64,000 nucleotides of DNA from Roseburia sp. 831b (GTDB lineage: Bacteria > Bacillota > Clostridia > Lachnospirales > Lachnospiraceae). Below, piece by piece: positions 42,283-51,801 of the stretch (positions are counted from its first letter, which is position 1; the number at the start of each line of letters is the position of its first letter). Location of the stretch: assembly GCF_001940165.2 (NCBI RefSeq), contig NZ_CP135162.1:2592001-2656000 (forward strand). Direction: 5' to 3'. Position numbers and translations under genes: made by a program. The notes beneath the pieces were generated by a model. The model had not been told where the DNA came from, ran no database searches, and saw only the letters and a list, made by a program, of their open reading frames with translations.

Positions 42283-42627
42283 TTATTCTTCAAACCCGAT
42301 TCCTAAGAACATGGTTTTGTAATACATTTCTAATGCACTTAAAATTTCTTCTTTTGTCTGCTGAAGCTGTTTGATTTTCAATCCGCATCCAATGTCATCA
42401 TACAACAAATCTCCTTCATCACAGGAGGTACGGAACTGTAAATCCCCATTTTCATCAAACACCAATTGCAAAATTCCTCCGATATCCTCAGTAAAAAGGA
42501 CACACATAATTTTTAGTTCGTCCTTGATACTGTCCGGAAGATTTTTGAAATTCTCATTTAAATAAAACTTCTTGTTATAAGCACTTGCACCGCAAAGTAC
42601 TACTTCTTTGTTACTAGACATATCCAT
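42283..42627 (-). CDS. DUF6145 family protein
   Basis: A 114-aa cytoplasmic protein with EVVLCGASAYNKKFYLNENF, then LPDSIKDELKIMCVLFTEDI, GGILQLVFDENGDLQF and a C-terminal helix EILSALEMYYKTMFLG. The pattern fits the Lachnospiraceae DUF6145 family, function unknown. It overlaps the end of birA by 14 bases, so it is coupled to it. Confidence 0.7.
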   Translation of the reverse strand: MDMSSNKEVVLCGASAYNKKFYLNENFKNLPDSIKDELKIMCVLFTEDIGGILQLVFDENGDLQFRTSCDEGDLLYDDIGCGLKIKQLQQTKEEILSALEMYYKTMFLGIGFEE

Positions 42628-43591
42628 AAATTCCTCTCACTGATACTTCTCCTGAGGACACGAGCTTTCTTGACTCCCAGGTCTCAACAATCAGCTCACC
42701 TTTGGCTGTGATTCCTCTTGCTGTTCCCTCAAACGGTTCTCTCGGATCTAATACTCTGACTTTCTGGTTCAGATTTACCAGATTGGCATTGTACTCTTTC
42801 AACATACCACTTAAGTCTTCTGTCTGTAAATAGATTTCGTAGTATTTTTCGAAAGCCTCCAAAATTGCCTCAATCAATTCTGCACGGTTGAAATGCTTTC
42901 CTGTCACCAGGAAAAGAGAGGTTGCCATATCTGCAATCTCTTCCGGGAAACTTTCATTGTGTACATTAATTCCGATTCCCACCACAATGTGGTTTACATA
43001 ATCAAACTGTGCACTCATCTCGGTTAGGATGCCACATACCTTTTTTCCATCCATGACAATGTCATTCGGCCATTTGATTCCGGCTTCATGCCCTGTCACT
43101 TTTTCAATTGCCTTTGTCACCGCAAGCGCACTCACAAGGGTAATGACGGATGCACGGTTTGGATTGACCTGTGGTTTTAACACCAGTGTCATGGAGATTG
43201 TGGTGCCTTTTTCTGACTCCCAGTTTCTTCCGCGTCTTCCGCGTCCTGCTTCCTGTTTGTCTGCAACCACAAGCGTTCCATTTGGATGTCCTTCCTCTGC
43301 AAGCTGTTTCGCAAGCGTGTTGGTGGAGTCTATGACATCCCGGTAATAAATCTCACACCCTGCCCACTTTGTATTTCGAATACTAAGAAGTTCGTTTTCA
43401 CTAAGGGTATCCGGTGCTGAAATCATGCGGTACCCTTTGTTCTGAACGGCTTCTATCTCATAACCTGCCTCTTTTAACTGGTTGATGTCTTTCCAGATTG
43501 CGGTTCTGGACACTCCGAACTTCTCACAAAGTTCTTGTCCGGACACGTAATCGGTCGCCTCTCTTAATAATTTTAATAATTCTACTCTCAT
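42614..43591 (-). CDS. birA: Biotin operon repressor/biotin-protein ligase BirA
   Basis: A 325-aa bifunctional protein. The N-terminal HTH (about 1-60) contains VSGQELCEKFGVSRTAIWKD. The ligase domain has ADKQEAGRGRRGRNWESEKG (biotinyl-AMP loop) and GIKWPNDIVMDGKKVCGILT, and the C-terminal SH3-like domain ends with VSVRGIYGYV. It attaches biotin to carboxylases and represses biotin genes. Confidence 0.95.
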   Translation of the reverse strand: MRVELLKLLREATDYVSGQELCEKFGVSRTAIWKDINQLKEAGYEIEAVQNKGYRMISAPDTLSENELLSIRNTKWAGCEIYYRDVIDSTNTLAKQLAEEGHPNGTLVVADKQEAGRGRRGRNWESEKGTTISMTLVLKPQVNPNRASVITLVSALAVTKAIEKVTGHEAGIKWPNDIVMDGKKVCGILTEMSAQFDYVNHIVVGIGINVHNESFPEEIADMATSLFLVTGKHFNRAELIEAILEAFEKYYEIYLQTEDLSGMLKEYNANLVNLNQKVRVLDPREPFEGTARGITAKGELIVETWESRKLVSSGEVSVRGIYGYV

Positions 43592-43600
43592 CTCTCGCCC

Positions 43601-44590
43601 TTAATCACGAAGTGTTGCAAGCATAATTGCTTTGATGGTATGCATTCTGTTTTCTGCCTCATCAAACACAACGGACTGCTCACTTTCAAATACTTCGTCT
43701 GTTACCTCTAATTCGCTGTAACCAAATTTTTCGTAAACTTCTTTTCCAATTTTTGTCTTTAAATCATGAAATGCTGGCAGACAGTGCATAAATACTGCTG
43801 TGTCCTTCGCATTCGCCATTGCCTTTGCATTTACCTGATATGGCATCAAATCCTTAAGACGCTCTTCCCAGATTTCGTCCGGCTCTCCCATGGATACCCA
43901 GACGTCGGTATAAATTACATCGGCATCTTTGGTTCCTTCCGCCACATCCTCTGTCAAAGTAATAGTTGCGCCTGTTTCTTTTGCTACACCTTTACAGTAA
44001 TCCACAAGTTCCTGCTCCGGGAAATACTTTTTCGAGGTGCAGGCTACAAAATCCATTCCTAATTTTGCACAGGTCACCATTAAGGAGTTGCCCATATTAT
44101 AACGGGCATCGCCCATATATACAAGTTTTATTCCCTTTAATCTGCCAAATTTTTCTTTGATGGTTAACATATCTGCTATCATCTGTGTCGGATGGAACTC
44201 GTTCGTTAAGCCATTCCACACCGGAACACCCGCATATTTTGCGAGTTCTTCTACGATTTCCTGTCCGTAACCACGGTACTCGATTCCGTCAAACATACGT
44301 CCAAGCACTCTTGCAGTATCTGCAATACTTTCTTTTTTTCCTATCTGGGAGCCGGACGGATCAAGATACGTTACATGCATACCCAAATCATGTGCTGCCA
44401 CCTCAAAGGAACAGCGGGTACGTGTGCTTGTCTTTTCAAAAATAAGTGCAATATTTTTGCCAACAAGTTCATCGTGACGAATTCCCTGTTTCTTTTTTGC
44501 CTTAAGCTCTGCTGCAAGGTCAACCAGGTATTCAATCTCTTCCGGTGTATAATCTTTTAACTTTAAAAAATGACGTCCTGCTAAATTCAT
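43601..44590 (-). CDS. argF: Ornithine carbamoyltransferase
   Basis: About 329 aa. Carbamoyl-phosphate site [20 protein letters not shown]; ornithine site region [20 protein letters not shown]; carbamoyl-phosphate site [10 protein letters not shown]. It converts ornithine and carbamoyl phosphate to citrulline, either in arginine synthesis or, reversed, in the deiminase pathway. I chose the ATG at 44590 with GGAGG upstream. Confidence 0.95.
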   Translation of the reverse strand: MNLAGRHFLKLKDYTPEEIEYLVDLAAELKAKKKQGIRHDELVGKNIALIFEKTSTRTRCSFEVAAHDLGMHVTYLDPSGSQIGKKESIADTARVLGRMFDGIEYRGYGQEIVEELAKYAGVPVWNGLTNEFHPTQMIADMLTIKEKFGRLKGIKLVYMGDARYNMGNSLMVTCAKLGMDFVACTSKKYFPEQELVDYCKGVAKETGATITLTEDVAEGTKDADVIYTDVWVSMGEPDEIWEERLKDLMPYQVNAKAMANAKDTAVFMHCLPAFHDLKTKIGKEVYEKFGYSELEVTDEVFESEQSVVFDEAENRMHTIKAIMLATLRD

Positions 44591-44767
44591 AATCCTATCC
44601 TCCAACTTCTCTCTTTCGCGAAACTATGTATTGTCTTTCTCTTATGCAAAACTATACGATATTCTTATCTTATGTAAATCGGGCTGTCAGATGACAGCCC
44701 GTTGATAACGTATCCTTTGTTATACTGGCCCGGATTACTCCGTCCATCTTCTCGCGCCTTGCGGCGA

Positions 44768-45700
44768 TTATTTAACGTCGTTTGCTGCGACCTCAACAAC
44801 AGATTTTGCAAGACCAGCCATTCCCTGAATCTCGGATGGAATGATAATCTTGGTTGCTTTTCCGTCTGCTGCCTTTGCAAATGCTTCCAGGCTCTTTAAC
44901 TGGATAACACTCTGATCCGGAGCGGCTTCTTTCAACATACGAAGACCGTCTGCATTTGCCTGCTGAATCTTGATGATAGCATCTGCCTGACCTTCTGCCT
45001 CGCGGATGGTTGCTTCCTTCTTTGCCTCTGCACGAAGAATGGCTGCCTGTTTCTCAGCTTCTGCATCAAGGATTGCGGATTCTTTTTTACCTTCTGCAAC
45101 AAGGATGGTAGATTTCTTCTCACCTTCTGCACGAAGAATTGCCTCACGACGTTCACGCTCTGCCTTCATCTGCTTCTCCATCGCATCCTGAATGGCTGCT
45201 GGTGGAATAATATTCTTTAACTCTACACGATTTACTTTGATTCCCCAAGGATCCGTTGCAACATCAAGAGATGCTCTCATCTTGGTATTGATGGTCTCTC
45301 TGGATGTCAGTGTCTCATCCAGCTCCAAATCACCAATGACATTTCGAAGTGTTGTAGCGGTTAAGTTCTCAATCGCCATAATTGGATTCTCAACGCCGTA
45401 AGCGTACAGCTTTGGATCTGTAATCTGGAAATATACAACAGTGTCAATCTGCATGGTTACATTATCCTTTGTGATAACTGGCTGTGGCGGGAAGTCTACA
45501 ACCTGCTCTTTTAAAAGAACTTTCTTTGCCACACGATCAATAAATGGTGCCTTGAAATGAATTCCGACATTCCAGGTTGCAAGATATCCGCCCAGACGTT
45601 CTACGACAACTGCGTATGCCTGTGGCACGATTTTAATGCAAGATACCAGAATGCATAAACCTACGATGATTAGAATAAAAAATGCAATGATAAAACCCAT
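44768..45700 (-). CDS. SPFH/band 7 (stomatin-like) membrane protein
   Basis: About 310 aa. One N-terminal membrane segment (IIAFFILIIVGLCILVSCI) is followed by the SPFH domain (QAYAVVVERLGGYLATWNVG, VTMQIDTVVYFQITDPKLYA, LRNVIGDLELDETLTSRE) and a long Ala/Glu/Lys coiled coil (residues about 180-260). The C-terminus is small and acidic. It organises membrane microdomains with proteases or transporters. The start has GGAGGG. A dyad CGGGCTGTCA/TGACAGCCCG follows at 44679-44701. Confidence 0.93.
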   Translation of the reverse strand: MGFIIAFFILIIVGLCILVSCIKIVPQAYAVVVERLGGYLATWNVGIHFKAPFIDRVAKKVLLKEQVVDFPPQPVITKDNVTMQIDTVVYFQITDPKLYAYGVENPIMAIENLTATTLRNVIGDLELDETLTSRETINTKMRASLDVATDPWGIKVNRVELKNIIPPAAIQDAMEKQMKAERERREAILRAEGEKKSTILVAEGKKESAILDAEAEKQAAILRAEAKKEATIREAEGQADAIIKIQQANADGLRMLKEAAPDQSVIQLKSLEAFAKAADGKATKIIIPSEIQGMAGLAKSVVEVAANDVK

Positions 45701-45799
45701 TTTAATTCCCTCCATTTTCTTTTTGTTGAACTTTCCTGATTCCTGATTGAATCATTCTATGCTTATCTTACATATTACTATACTTAAAATGAGAAAACA

Positions 45800-45833
45800 A
45801 GAAAAAAGTGCCATGTTTCCAAACATGACACTT
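45800..45833 (-). terminator. Terminator of the SleB-like hydrolase gene
   Basis: Stem AAGTGTCATGTTT / AAACATGGCACTT, 2-base loop, then TTTTTTC on the minus strand. Confidence 0.88.
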
Positions 45834-45846
45834 CTTTAGGTTCTAA

Positions 45847-47067
45847 TTAGTAAAATACGTGATTTCCAATTACTACGCCTCCCTGACCGGAACTTGTAGG
45901 ACGGAAAGATAATGCGCCTCCGGTGTTATCCACACCATTTAAGGCTTCCTGTGCTGCCTGCATGCAGCTTCCTTTTGGTCCGTTTGCAACCGTTGCTGCC
46001 ACGGAACCGTTACCAGCCGGTGTAAACTGACCGCTCTGATAAATAACGTTGTAAATGCTTCCTGGATAGGAGCCGCTTCTGACACGGTTCATGACAACCG
46101 CACCAACCGCTACCTGACCTTCATAACATTCGTTTCCAGCTTCACACTGGATAATTGCAGCAAGCAATGTCACTTCATCTGCGGATGCTGCCACGGATGC
46201 CTTCTGGGTTGTGGCTGCAGTCTGTGCTGCCTTCTTCGCAGCTTCTTCCTCTTCCGCTTTCTTGATAGCGGCCTGCTCTTCTTCAAGGGTAATTCCTTCC
46301 CCTAAATCAAGAGACAATGTAACATATCCTGCACTTACAAAACCTGTGCTTCCATCATAGTTTACTGCTACCCAGCCCTCTGGTGTTCCCACATCAGAGG
46401 CAACCGTTAAGTCTGTGCCTTCTGTCAAGGCTGTGATTACAGAGGCATCTTCTGCTGCTTCGCTTCTAAGACGAAGTCCATTCGTTCCTACTTTTGCCAC
46501 TGTATCAAAATTTGCTTTTGCATAATTCAATGCATCTGTGCCAAACAAGCAATACTCATTTTTCACATATCCATCCACGTTACCGGATGTAATATGTGTC
46601 CAGGTTTCTCCTGCCTCTACAACCGTTGCCTTGTCACCTTTGTATAACTTGCCAACAATCGATGCATTCTCATCTGCCTCTGCTCTGACATAAAGGAATT
46701 CGTCTACATTTGCCATCAGATTGCTCTGCCATGACGCTTCTTCCTCTGTCATCGTCTCTGCTGCCGGTGCCACTTCTTCACTCTCCTGCTCCTGACCAGA
46801 TGCAACTACATCTGTCTGTGTCTGCTCCACACTGACAGTAACAGTTTCCAGTGAATCCAGTGCTGTAAATTCCATTGATTTTAAATCGATGGTAACACCA
46901 GCCATTCCGTTCTTTTCTATGTCCGTAGCTTCTTCTGTTAGAACCCTAGTCGCTGCCACATTCGTAACACCTGTGTTACCATTGTTTGCAACTGCTGCGA
47001 ATATGGTCATTGTTGTGAGCGATGCTGCAACAACAATTCCTTCTACCGCTTTCTTGTCTAATCTCAT
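45847..47067 (-). CDS. Secreted cell-wall hydrolase with two SH3 domains (SleB/Hydrolase_2)
   Basis: A 406-aa exported protein. The N-terminal signal-like helix (AVEGIVVAASLTTMTIFAAV) leads to a Thr/Glu-rich linker, two bacterial SH3 domains (about 120-175 FLYVRAEADENASIVGKLYK; about 195-250 GLRLRSEAAEDASVITAL), an Ala/Lys coiled linker, and a C-terminal Hydrolase_2 domain (about 300-406: LLAAIIQCEAGNECYEGQVA, VGAVVMNRVRSGSYPG). The glutamate in QCEAGNE is the family's likely catalytic residue. It cleaves peptidoglycan and may act in wall turnover or spore germination. Confidence 0.92.
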   Translation of the reverse strand: MRLDKKAVEGIVVAASLTTMTIFAAVANNGNTGVTNVAATRVLTEEATDIEKNGMAGVTIDLKSMEFTALDSLETVTVSVEQTQTDVVASGQEQESEEVAPAAETMTEEEASWQSNLMANVDEFLYVRAEADENASIVGKLYKGDKATVVEAGETWTHITSGNVDGYVKNEYCLFGTDALNYAKANFDTVAKVGTNGLRLRSEAAEDASVITALTEGTDLTVASDVGTPEGWVAVNYDGSTGFVSAGYVTLSLDLGEGITLEEEQAAIKKAEEEEAAKKAAQTAATTQKASVAASADEVTLLAAIIQCEAGNECYEGQVAVGAVVMNRVRSGSYPGSIYNVIYQSGQFTPAGNGSVAATVANGPKGSCMQAAQEALNGVDNTGGALSFRPTSSGQGGVVIGNHVFY

Positions 47068-47405
47068 CTAAACCTCCATCAGTGAATTCTACTCTGATAC
47101 TTCAAGTAGTATTACACTTTTGTTTCGTTTTATTCAATTTTATTACAATTGTTACGGATTTGTTACGCCTCGGATTATAGCAGAGCCCTATTTTCTTGTC
47201 AAGTTTTTGCAATTTTCTGTGTATTATTTACAAATCTTATTCTCTTTTTTGTAAGTTTTTCCTCTTGATTTCACAAAAAATTTGTTTTTCTTAAAATTTA
47301 GGGCAAATATTTTCTTAAATATTGCACAATAAATCTTTTGTTTTTCTTAAGAAATAAAAATTCCATTTTTTCATTTATGTCGAATTATTCTTTAAAAAAG
47401 ACCAT
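47068..47405. other. AT-rich gap upstream of the wall hydrolase
   Basis: About 340 bp with very high AT and homopolymer runs. No gene, tRNA or riboswitch-like structure is seen. It presumably holds the hydrolase promoter. Confidence 0.5.
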
Positions 47406-47669
47406 TTATGGAAAAATTTCCTGTAAAACCTCGTTAATGAGTACCTCTGGCGGCTCTGTAATCGCAGTCTCTTTTTCACATTTTGGTCTTTCCTTCTCTT
47501 CTTTTTGAGGTTCCATTTTGCGCTCCTGGTGATGGAATTCCTCTCTCAGACACGCAATCTTTTTCTTTTGTTCCTCCCGAATCTCTCTTATCTGGTGTAA
47601 GACTGCTAGCATCAGCAACGCAAGGACGATTTCACCTGCTATCGCAATATAATAAGCGGCCTGCACCAT
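47406..47669 (-). CDS. Small membrane-anchored protein (87 aa)
   Basis: A short N-terminus and a membrane helix (AIAGEIVLALLMLAVLHQIR) are followed by a highly charged cytosolic part rich in Glu and Lys (REEQKKKIACLREEFHHQER), then a short hydrophobic C-terminus. A GGAGTGATAT-type ribosome-binding site precedes it. No family is recognised. It is isolated between the wall hydrolase and the degenerate MBL-like gene. Confidence 0.5.
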   Translation of the reverse strand: MVQAAYYIAIAGEIVLALLMLAVLHQIREIREEQKKKIACLREEFHHQERKMEPQKEEKERPKCEKETAITEPPEVLINEVLQEIFP

Positions 47670-47847
47670 ATCACTCCTTTCTCCTTATCTTAGAACTCTT
47701 TTTGACTGTCTTTTCATCAAGCCCATTTCCACTTCTGACATCCTAATTATTAACTCCTGATATCCTAACTATTATAGGAAACTTTTCTTCCCCTGAAAAG
47801 AGGACAGACCCTACATCTCGCCGCAAGTTACGACAAGATAGGACCTG

Positions 47848-49125
47848 TTAATCTGAAATCTGATTTTCTTCGTCATATGGCACCAGATATCCCGAAATGC
47901 AAAAACCATATTCCGCATTTACCTGAATCAATCTGTTAAACGAACTTTCCGTGATAATCTGAAGCAGTGCCCTTGTACTTGTATATTTTCGAACCGGGCA
48001 AACCCAATAAATCATGTCACTTCCATGAATTAATTTTAAAATCTGGGAATTCCAGTATTCTTCCACGCAACAGTTTGGAAGCCCAATCGCGCGAACCTGA
48101 TTGCGAATCTCCCAAAAACGCATTGCTATATCGGAAAAATATCTCCTTAAATTGATATTTCCCAGCAATAACGTACCATACCGTGCATATTGAAACGAAT
48201 GTTTTTTCTGATTTTGCATGACATCATGGTCATGGTGATATTGGCAAGCCATACTGCAGGACGAACCGTCATTCGGAATATACGACATACAGGAACGGCT
48301 GCTGTGAAATACTTTTCCTGTCATCATGCTCTTAATCTGCGTCGGATGGTCGTAGAGCGGTCCGTGATACATCACAATCGAACCATAGGCATCTCTGCCA
48401 AAACTTTTTAAGAAAAGTTCAGTTGCTTCCCCAACTTTTCCCTGATCAATCTCTTCCTTCCACTTCTCGCGCACAAGCTTGGAAATCTGTGTAATATCCG
48501 GTCCATACACACCAAAATAGAAAATCCACTGATTCTCAAATATGTAGCCAGCATGCACCACCGGCACATGCACACCCTCCATCTCGTCCACCAGATTTTG
48601 AACTGTCTCATCGACAGCCTCAAAATGAATCCCGGTTGTAAGAGACGCATCTACATTCGATATCGGCGTTCCATTTTCATAAAGAAAATAAATATGTTCC
48701 ACATTCTTTTCTTTCAAAAAATGATAGGGCGCATCTAAAAACTGTATCATTTCTTTTCTTCTTCCAAATGCGTTTGGCATGCATTCTGCAATCATCAGCC
48801 TTTGAATCGGCGTCAGATAAGGAAGTATCACGGTTTTGACATGCTTTTGTTCCAGCAGGACAAAAAGTCTTCTAATATAGGACAGGGAATAAGAGGCCAG
48901 CACAAAAAGATCCACTGCCACTTCCCCGGTTCCCTGTCTTTTTAAAATTTCAATATCATACTCATCGCTCTGATATTGTTCCTGTCTGACGTAATTTTGC
49001 GAATAACTTCCCGCAGCATAAATAAAATTCGTATAACGCTCCATCGAGCGGTCAAAAATACATCCAGACTGAACAATCCCGTCTCTTTCGTTCTCAAATA
49101 ATGTTCGGAAATAGTTTGCGAGCAC
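47848..49125 (-). CDS. MBL-fold-like protein with degenerate metal site (hypothetical)
   Basis: A 425-aa protein. Residues about 70-115 read VDLFVLASYSLSYIRRLFVL then KHVKTVILPYLTPIQRLMIA. This parallels metallo-beta-lactamase-fold proteins, where the same position carries S-H-x-H-x-D-H and then a strand ending in LPYLxPxER. The histidine motif is replaced by ASYSLSY. A later VMYHGPLYDHP block and a Cys-rich stretch (SSRSCMSYIP, CSMACQYHH) follow. The start is GTG with GGGGAGG 8 bases upstream. It is divergent from murG. The assignment is by pattern and remote. Confidence 0.5.
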   Translation of the reverse strand: MLANYFRTLFENERDGIVQSGCIFDRSMERYTNFIYAAGSYSQNYVRQEQYQSDEYDIEILKRQGTGEVAVDLFVLASYSLSYIRRLFVLLEQKHVKTVILPYLTPIQRLMIAECMPNAFGRRKEMIQFLDAPYHFLKEKNVEHIYFLYENGTPISNVDASLTTGIHFEAVDETVQNLVDEMEGVHVPVVHAGYIFENQWIFYFGVYGPDITQISKLVREKWKEEIDQGKVGEATELFLKSFGRDAYGSIVMYHGPLYDHPTQIKSMMTGKVFHSSRSCMSYIPNDGSSCSMACQYHHDHDVMQNQKKHSFQYARYGTLLLGNINLRRYFSDIAMRFWEIRNQVRAIGLPNCCVEEYWNSQILKLIHGSDMIYWVCPVRKYTSTRALLQIITESSFNRLIQVNAEYGFCISGYLVPYDEENQISD

Positions 49126-49202
49126 CTAAAGAGCCTCCCCATTAAAAACAACTATGTTATGTTTTCATTTTAGCCAATATTTCTATTTTTACAAGTCTTT
49201 TC

Positions 49203-49231
49203 TTGACTTTTGTGCATAAGGGTATTATAAA
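49203..49231 (+). promoter_or_regulatory. murG promoter
   Basis: TTGACT (49203-49208), 17 bp, TATAAA (49226-49231), leaving a leader of about 100 bases before the murG ATG. Confidence 0.65.
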
Positions 49232-49338
49232 TAGGAAGAGTTTTGTACTTATGATTGGTGCAGAAACCGCAAAATTCAAAAGAGAATTTTTCGATTTTAA
49301 AATCGCATATTATATAGAAGAAAGGACACGATTATCCT

Positions 49339-50412
49339 ATGAAAAAAATTGTTATGACTGGCGGTGGAACCGCAGGACATGTTACACCAAATATTGCTTT
49401 AATGCCTGCTTTAAAAGAAAATGGCTATGAAATTTCCTATATCGGTTCTTATGCCGGAATGGAAAAACAGTTAATCGAAGAACAGAACATCCCTTATTAC
49501 GGCATCTCATCGGGAAAACTGAGACGTTATTTTGACTGGAAAAACTTTTCCGACCCATTTAAGGTATTAAAAGGATACGGTCAGGCTGTACGCCTTTTGA
49601 AAAAATTAAAACCGGACGTAGTCTTCTCAAAAGGTGGCTTTGTTTCTGTTCCGGTTGTGCTTGCCGCAAAACGCTGCAAAATCCCGGCTATTATTCATGA
49701 ATCGGATCTCACACCAGGCCTTGCAAACCGCCTTGCCATTCCTAGTGCAAGCAAAGTTTGCTGCAACTTCCCGGAAACCATGAAATATCTCCCGGAGGGT
49801 AAAGCTGTCCTAACCGGCTCCCCAATCCGCCAGGAACTTCTCTCCGGCAAAAAGGAAGCCGCTATTTCTTACTGTGGATTTGAGGGAAGAAACCTTCCTG
49901 TTATCCTGATTGTAGGCGGAAGCAGTGGATCTAAAGTAATCAACTCCGCTGTCCGCGCCATCCTTCCTGAATTACTGGACCACTTCTCCATTATTCACCT
50001 TTGTGGAAAAGGAAACCTAGATGAATCTTTGAAAAATCTGGAAGGCTACGCACAGTTTGAATATGCAAAACAGGAATTAACCGACATGTTCGCCTTAAGT
50101 GACCTTGTTATCTCCCGTGCCGGTGCAAATTCAATCTGTGAACTGTTAGCACTTCATAAGCCAAATATTTTAATTCCACTCTCCGCAGCAGCAAGCCGTG
50201 GCGACCAGATTTTAAATGCAAAATCTTTCAAGGCACAGGGATTTAGTTATGTGATTGAAGAGGAATCTTTAACCGATGATACGTTAAAAGAAGCAATCCA
50301 TGAAGTCTTTGCTCATAAGGAAGACTACATCAATGCTATGAAAAAGAGCAATCAGATGAACTCTATTGATACGATTTTATCTTTAATCAAAGAGGTCTCT
50401 TTGAAGAAATAA
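49339..50412 (+). CDS. murG: MurG: lipid II-forming GlcNAc transferase
   Basis: A 357-aa GT28 glycosyltransferase. The N-terminal acceptor domain has [20 protein letters not shown] and the second glycine-rich loop [15 protein letters not shown]. The C-terminal UDP-GlcNAc domain has [17 protein letters not shown] and [16 protein letters not shown]. It adds GlcNAc to lipid I at the inner face of the membrane. It stands alone on the plus strand, outside a dcw cluster, with its own promoter and terminator, so it may be a second or relocated copy. Confidence 0.95.
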   Translation: MKKIVMTGGGTAGHVTPNIALMPALKENGYEISYIGSYAGMEKQLIEEQNIPYYGISSGKLRRYFDWKNFSDPFKVLKGYGQAVRLLKKLKPDVVFSKGGFVSVPVVLAAKRCKIPAIIHESDLTPGLANRLAIPSASKVCCNFPETMKYLPEGKAVLTGSPIRQELLSGKKEAAISYCGFEGRNLPVILIVGGSSGSKVINSAVRAILPELLDHFSIIHLCGKGNLDESLKNLEGYAQFEYAKQELTDMFALSDLVISRAGANSICELLALHKPNILIPLSAAASRGDQILNAKSFKAQGFSYVIEEESLTDDTLKEAIHEVFAHKEDYINAMKKSNQMNSIDTILSLIKEVSLKK

Positions 50413-50488
50413 TTTATGGATTTTCCCATAAATATAAGGAATAAAGAATTACAGCTTAACCCAAATGTGACTTTCTAAAGAGGTTTGA

Positions 50489-50527
50489 AAAGGCAGCACT
50501 TAACTTTTAAAAGTGCTGCCTTTTTCT
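50489..50527 (+). terminator. murG terminator
   Basis: Stem AAGGCAGCACTT / AAGTGCTGCCTT with TTTTTC tail on the plus strand. Confidence 0.9.
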
Positions 50528-50587
50528 ATTGTCAGTAGGTGTCACCTATTACTTTATGGCGCCCATTCTCTCGCTGTCCTTCATCTC

Positions 50588-51001
50588 TTACTTTAATTCA
50601 TCGCGGATTTCTGCGAGTTCTTCCGGTGTGAATTCCAAGTGATTCCACAAAATCATATCATCATTTTTCGCATTCTTGTATCTTGGAATCAAATGCATAT
50701 GGAAGTGAAATACGGTCTGTCCTGCCACTTCTCCGTTGTTCTGTAAAATGTTAAATCCATCACAATGAAGTACTTCCTTCATATGGGTTGCCAGTTTTTT
50801 CGCAAGTTTCATGGCTTTTGCAGCGACATCCTCATCAATCGTAAAAATATCTGCTACATGATTCTTTGGCAGAATCAGCGCATGTCCCTTGGATGCCGGA
50901 CTGACATCTAAGATTACCTTAAAGTCATCGTCCTCGTAAATCGTATTGGATGGAATTTCTCCAGCAATAATTTTACAAAAAATACAATTCTCGTCTCTCA
51001 T
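50588..51001 (-). CDS. HIT-family protein (HinT-like nucleotide hydrolase)
   Basis: A 137-aa protein: N-terminal CIFCKIIAGEIPSNTIYEDD with a zinc-type Cys pair, the mid region KGHALILPKNHVADIF, and the histidine triad TVFHFHMHLIPRY. The family hydrolyses adenosine phosphoramidates and related nucleotides. It is monocistronic, divergent from the histidine kinase gene. Confidence 0.95.
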   Translation of the reverse strand: MRDENCIFCKIIAGEIPSNTIYEDDDFKVILDVSPASKGHALILPKNHVADIFTIDEDVAAKAMKLAKKLATHMKEVLHCDGFNILQNNGEVAGQTVFHFHMHLIPRYKNAKNDDMILWNHLEFTPEELAEIRDELK

Positions 51002-51126
51002 CTTTTTCTCTCCTTACTTGTCGAATTTTGTTGTACTGTTTCCGTTGAACATTCTGTCTTGTCATGCTACACTAGTTGTAATTACAACTGTAACAGTTGC
51101 TTTATTCTCAGAAAGCAGGTTTTATT

Positions 51127-51801
51127 ATGTTAAACAATGATGATTATCTTAAAATATTTCACGAAATCAAAAATTCTATTACCCTAATCGGAAGTTCTCT
51201 TCAACTTCTTGAAAAAAAGCATCCCGAAGTAAAAGATTTCGAATACTGGAGTGAAACCATGAACGACATCCAGTTTCTAAAAAACATGGTAACCGAACTA
51301 TCCGCTTCCCGCATCAACGAGAAACTCCATATCACTCCTGTCTCCTTAGAAAAATTTCTAGGCGAACTTGAGGATTCGGTCCGTTCGCTTTCCTGGCAGC
51401 ATTTCTACTGTAAATTTTCTATTGAACCAAATCTTCCTTCTGTCGAATTCGATTCTTCTCGCATGAAGCAAGCCATCATTAATCTTTTAAAAAATGCATA
51501 CGAAGCAATGCTTGCAAATCCTGCCAATCCGGATTCCTCGGAAATTGGCACCGTCAATGTGCATGTTTTCCAGAAAAATCAACAATTATACATCAATGTC
51601 ATTGATTGTGGCGGCGGGCTTGACCCATCCTGCAGTGACAATCTGTTTCAGTCCACTACAACCACAAAAGAATATGGCAGTGGGCTTGGACTTCTCATTA
51701 CCAGACAAATCGTAGAAGCTCATCATGGCACCTTATCCTATGAATCCAGACCAGGTGATGGCTGTACTTTTACCATCCAGCTTCCATTTAAGCAAAATTA
51801 A
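51127..51801 (+). CDS. Small cytosolic histidine kinase
   Basis: A 224-aa kinase with no membrane or PAS domain. H box FHEIKNSITLIGSSLQLLEK (residue about 12), N box MKQAIINLLKNAYEAM, G1 VIDCGGGLDPS, G2 GSGLGLLITRQIVEAHHGTL. No response regulator is adjacent, so it is an orphan; the closest general pattern is sporulation-type kinases. I chose MLNNDDYLKI (51127) with AGCAGG upstream. Its 3' end overlaps the convergent flavodoxin-SCP2 gene by 14 bases. Confidence 0.85.
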   Translation: MLNNDDYLKIFHEIKNSITLIGSSLQLLEKKHPEVKDFEYWSETMNDIQFLKNMVTELSASRINEKLHITPVSLEKFLGELEDSVRSLSWQHFYCKFSIEPNLPSVEFDSSRMKQAIINLLKNAYEAMLANPANPDSSEIGTVNVHVFQKNQQLYINVIDCGGGLDPSCSDNLFQSTTTTKEYGSGLGLLITRQIVEAHHGTLSYESRPGDGCTFTIQLPFKQN

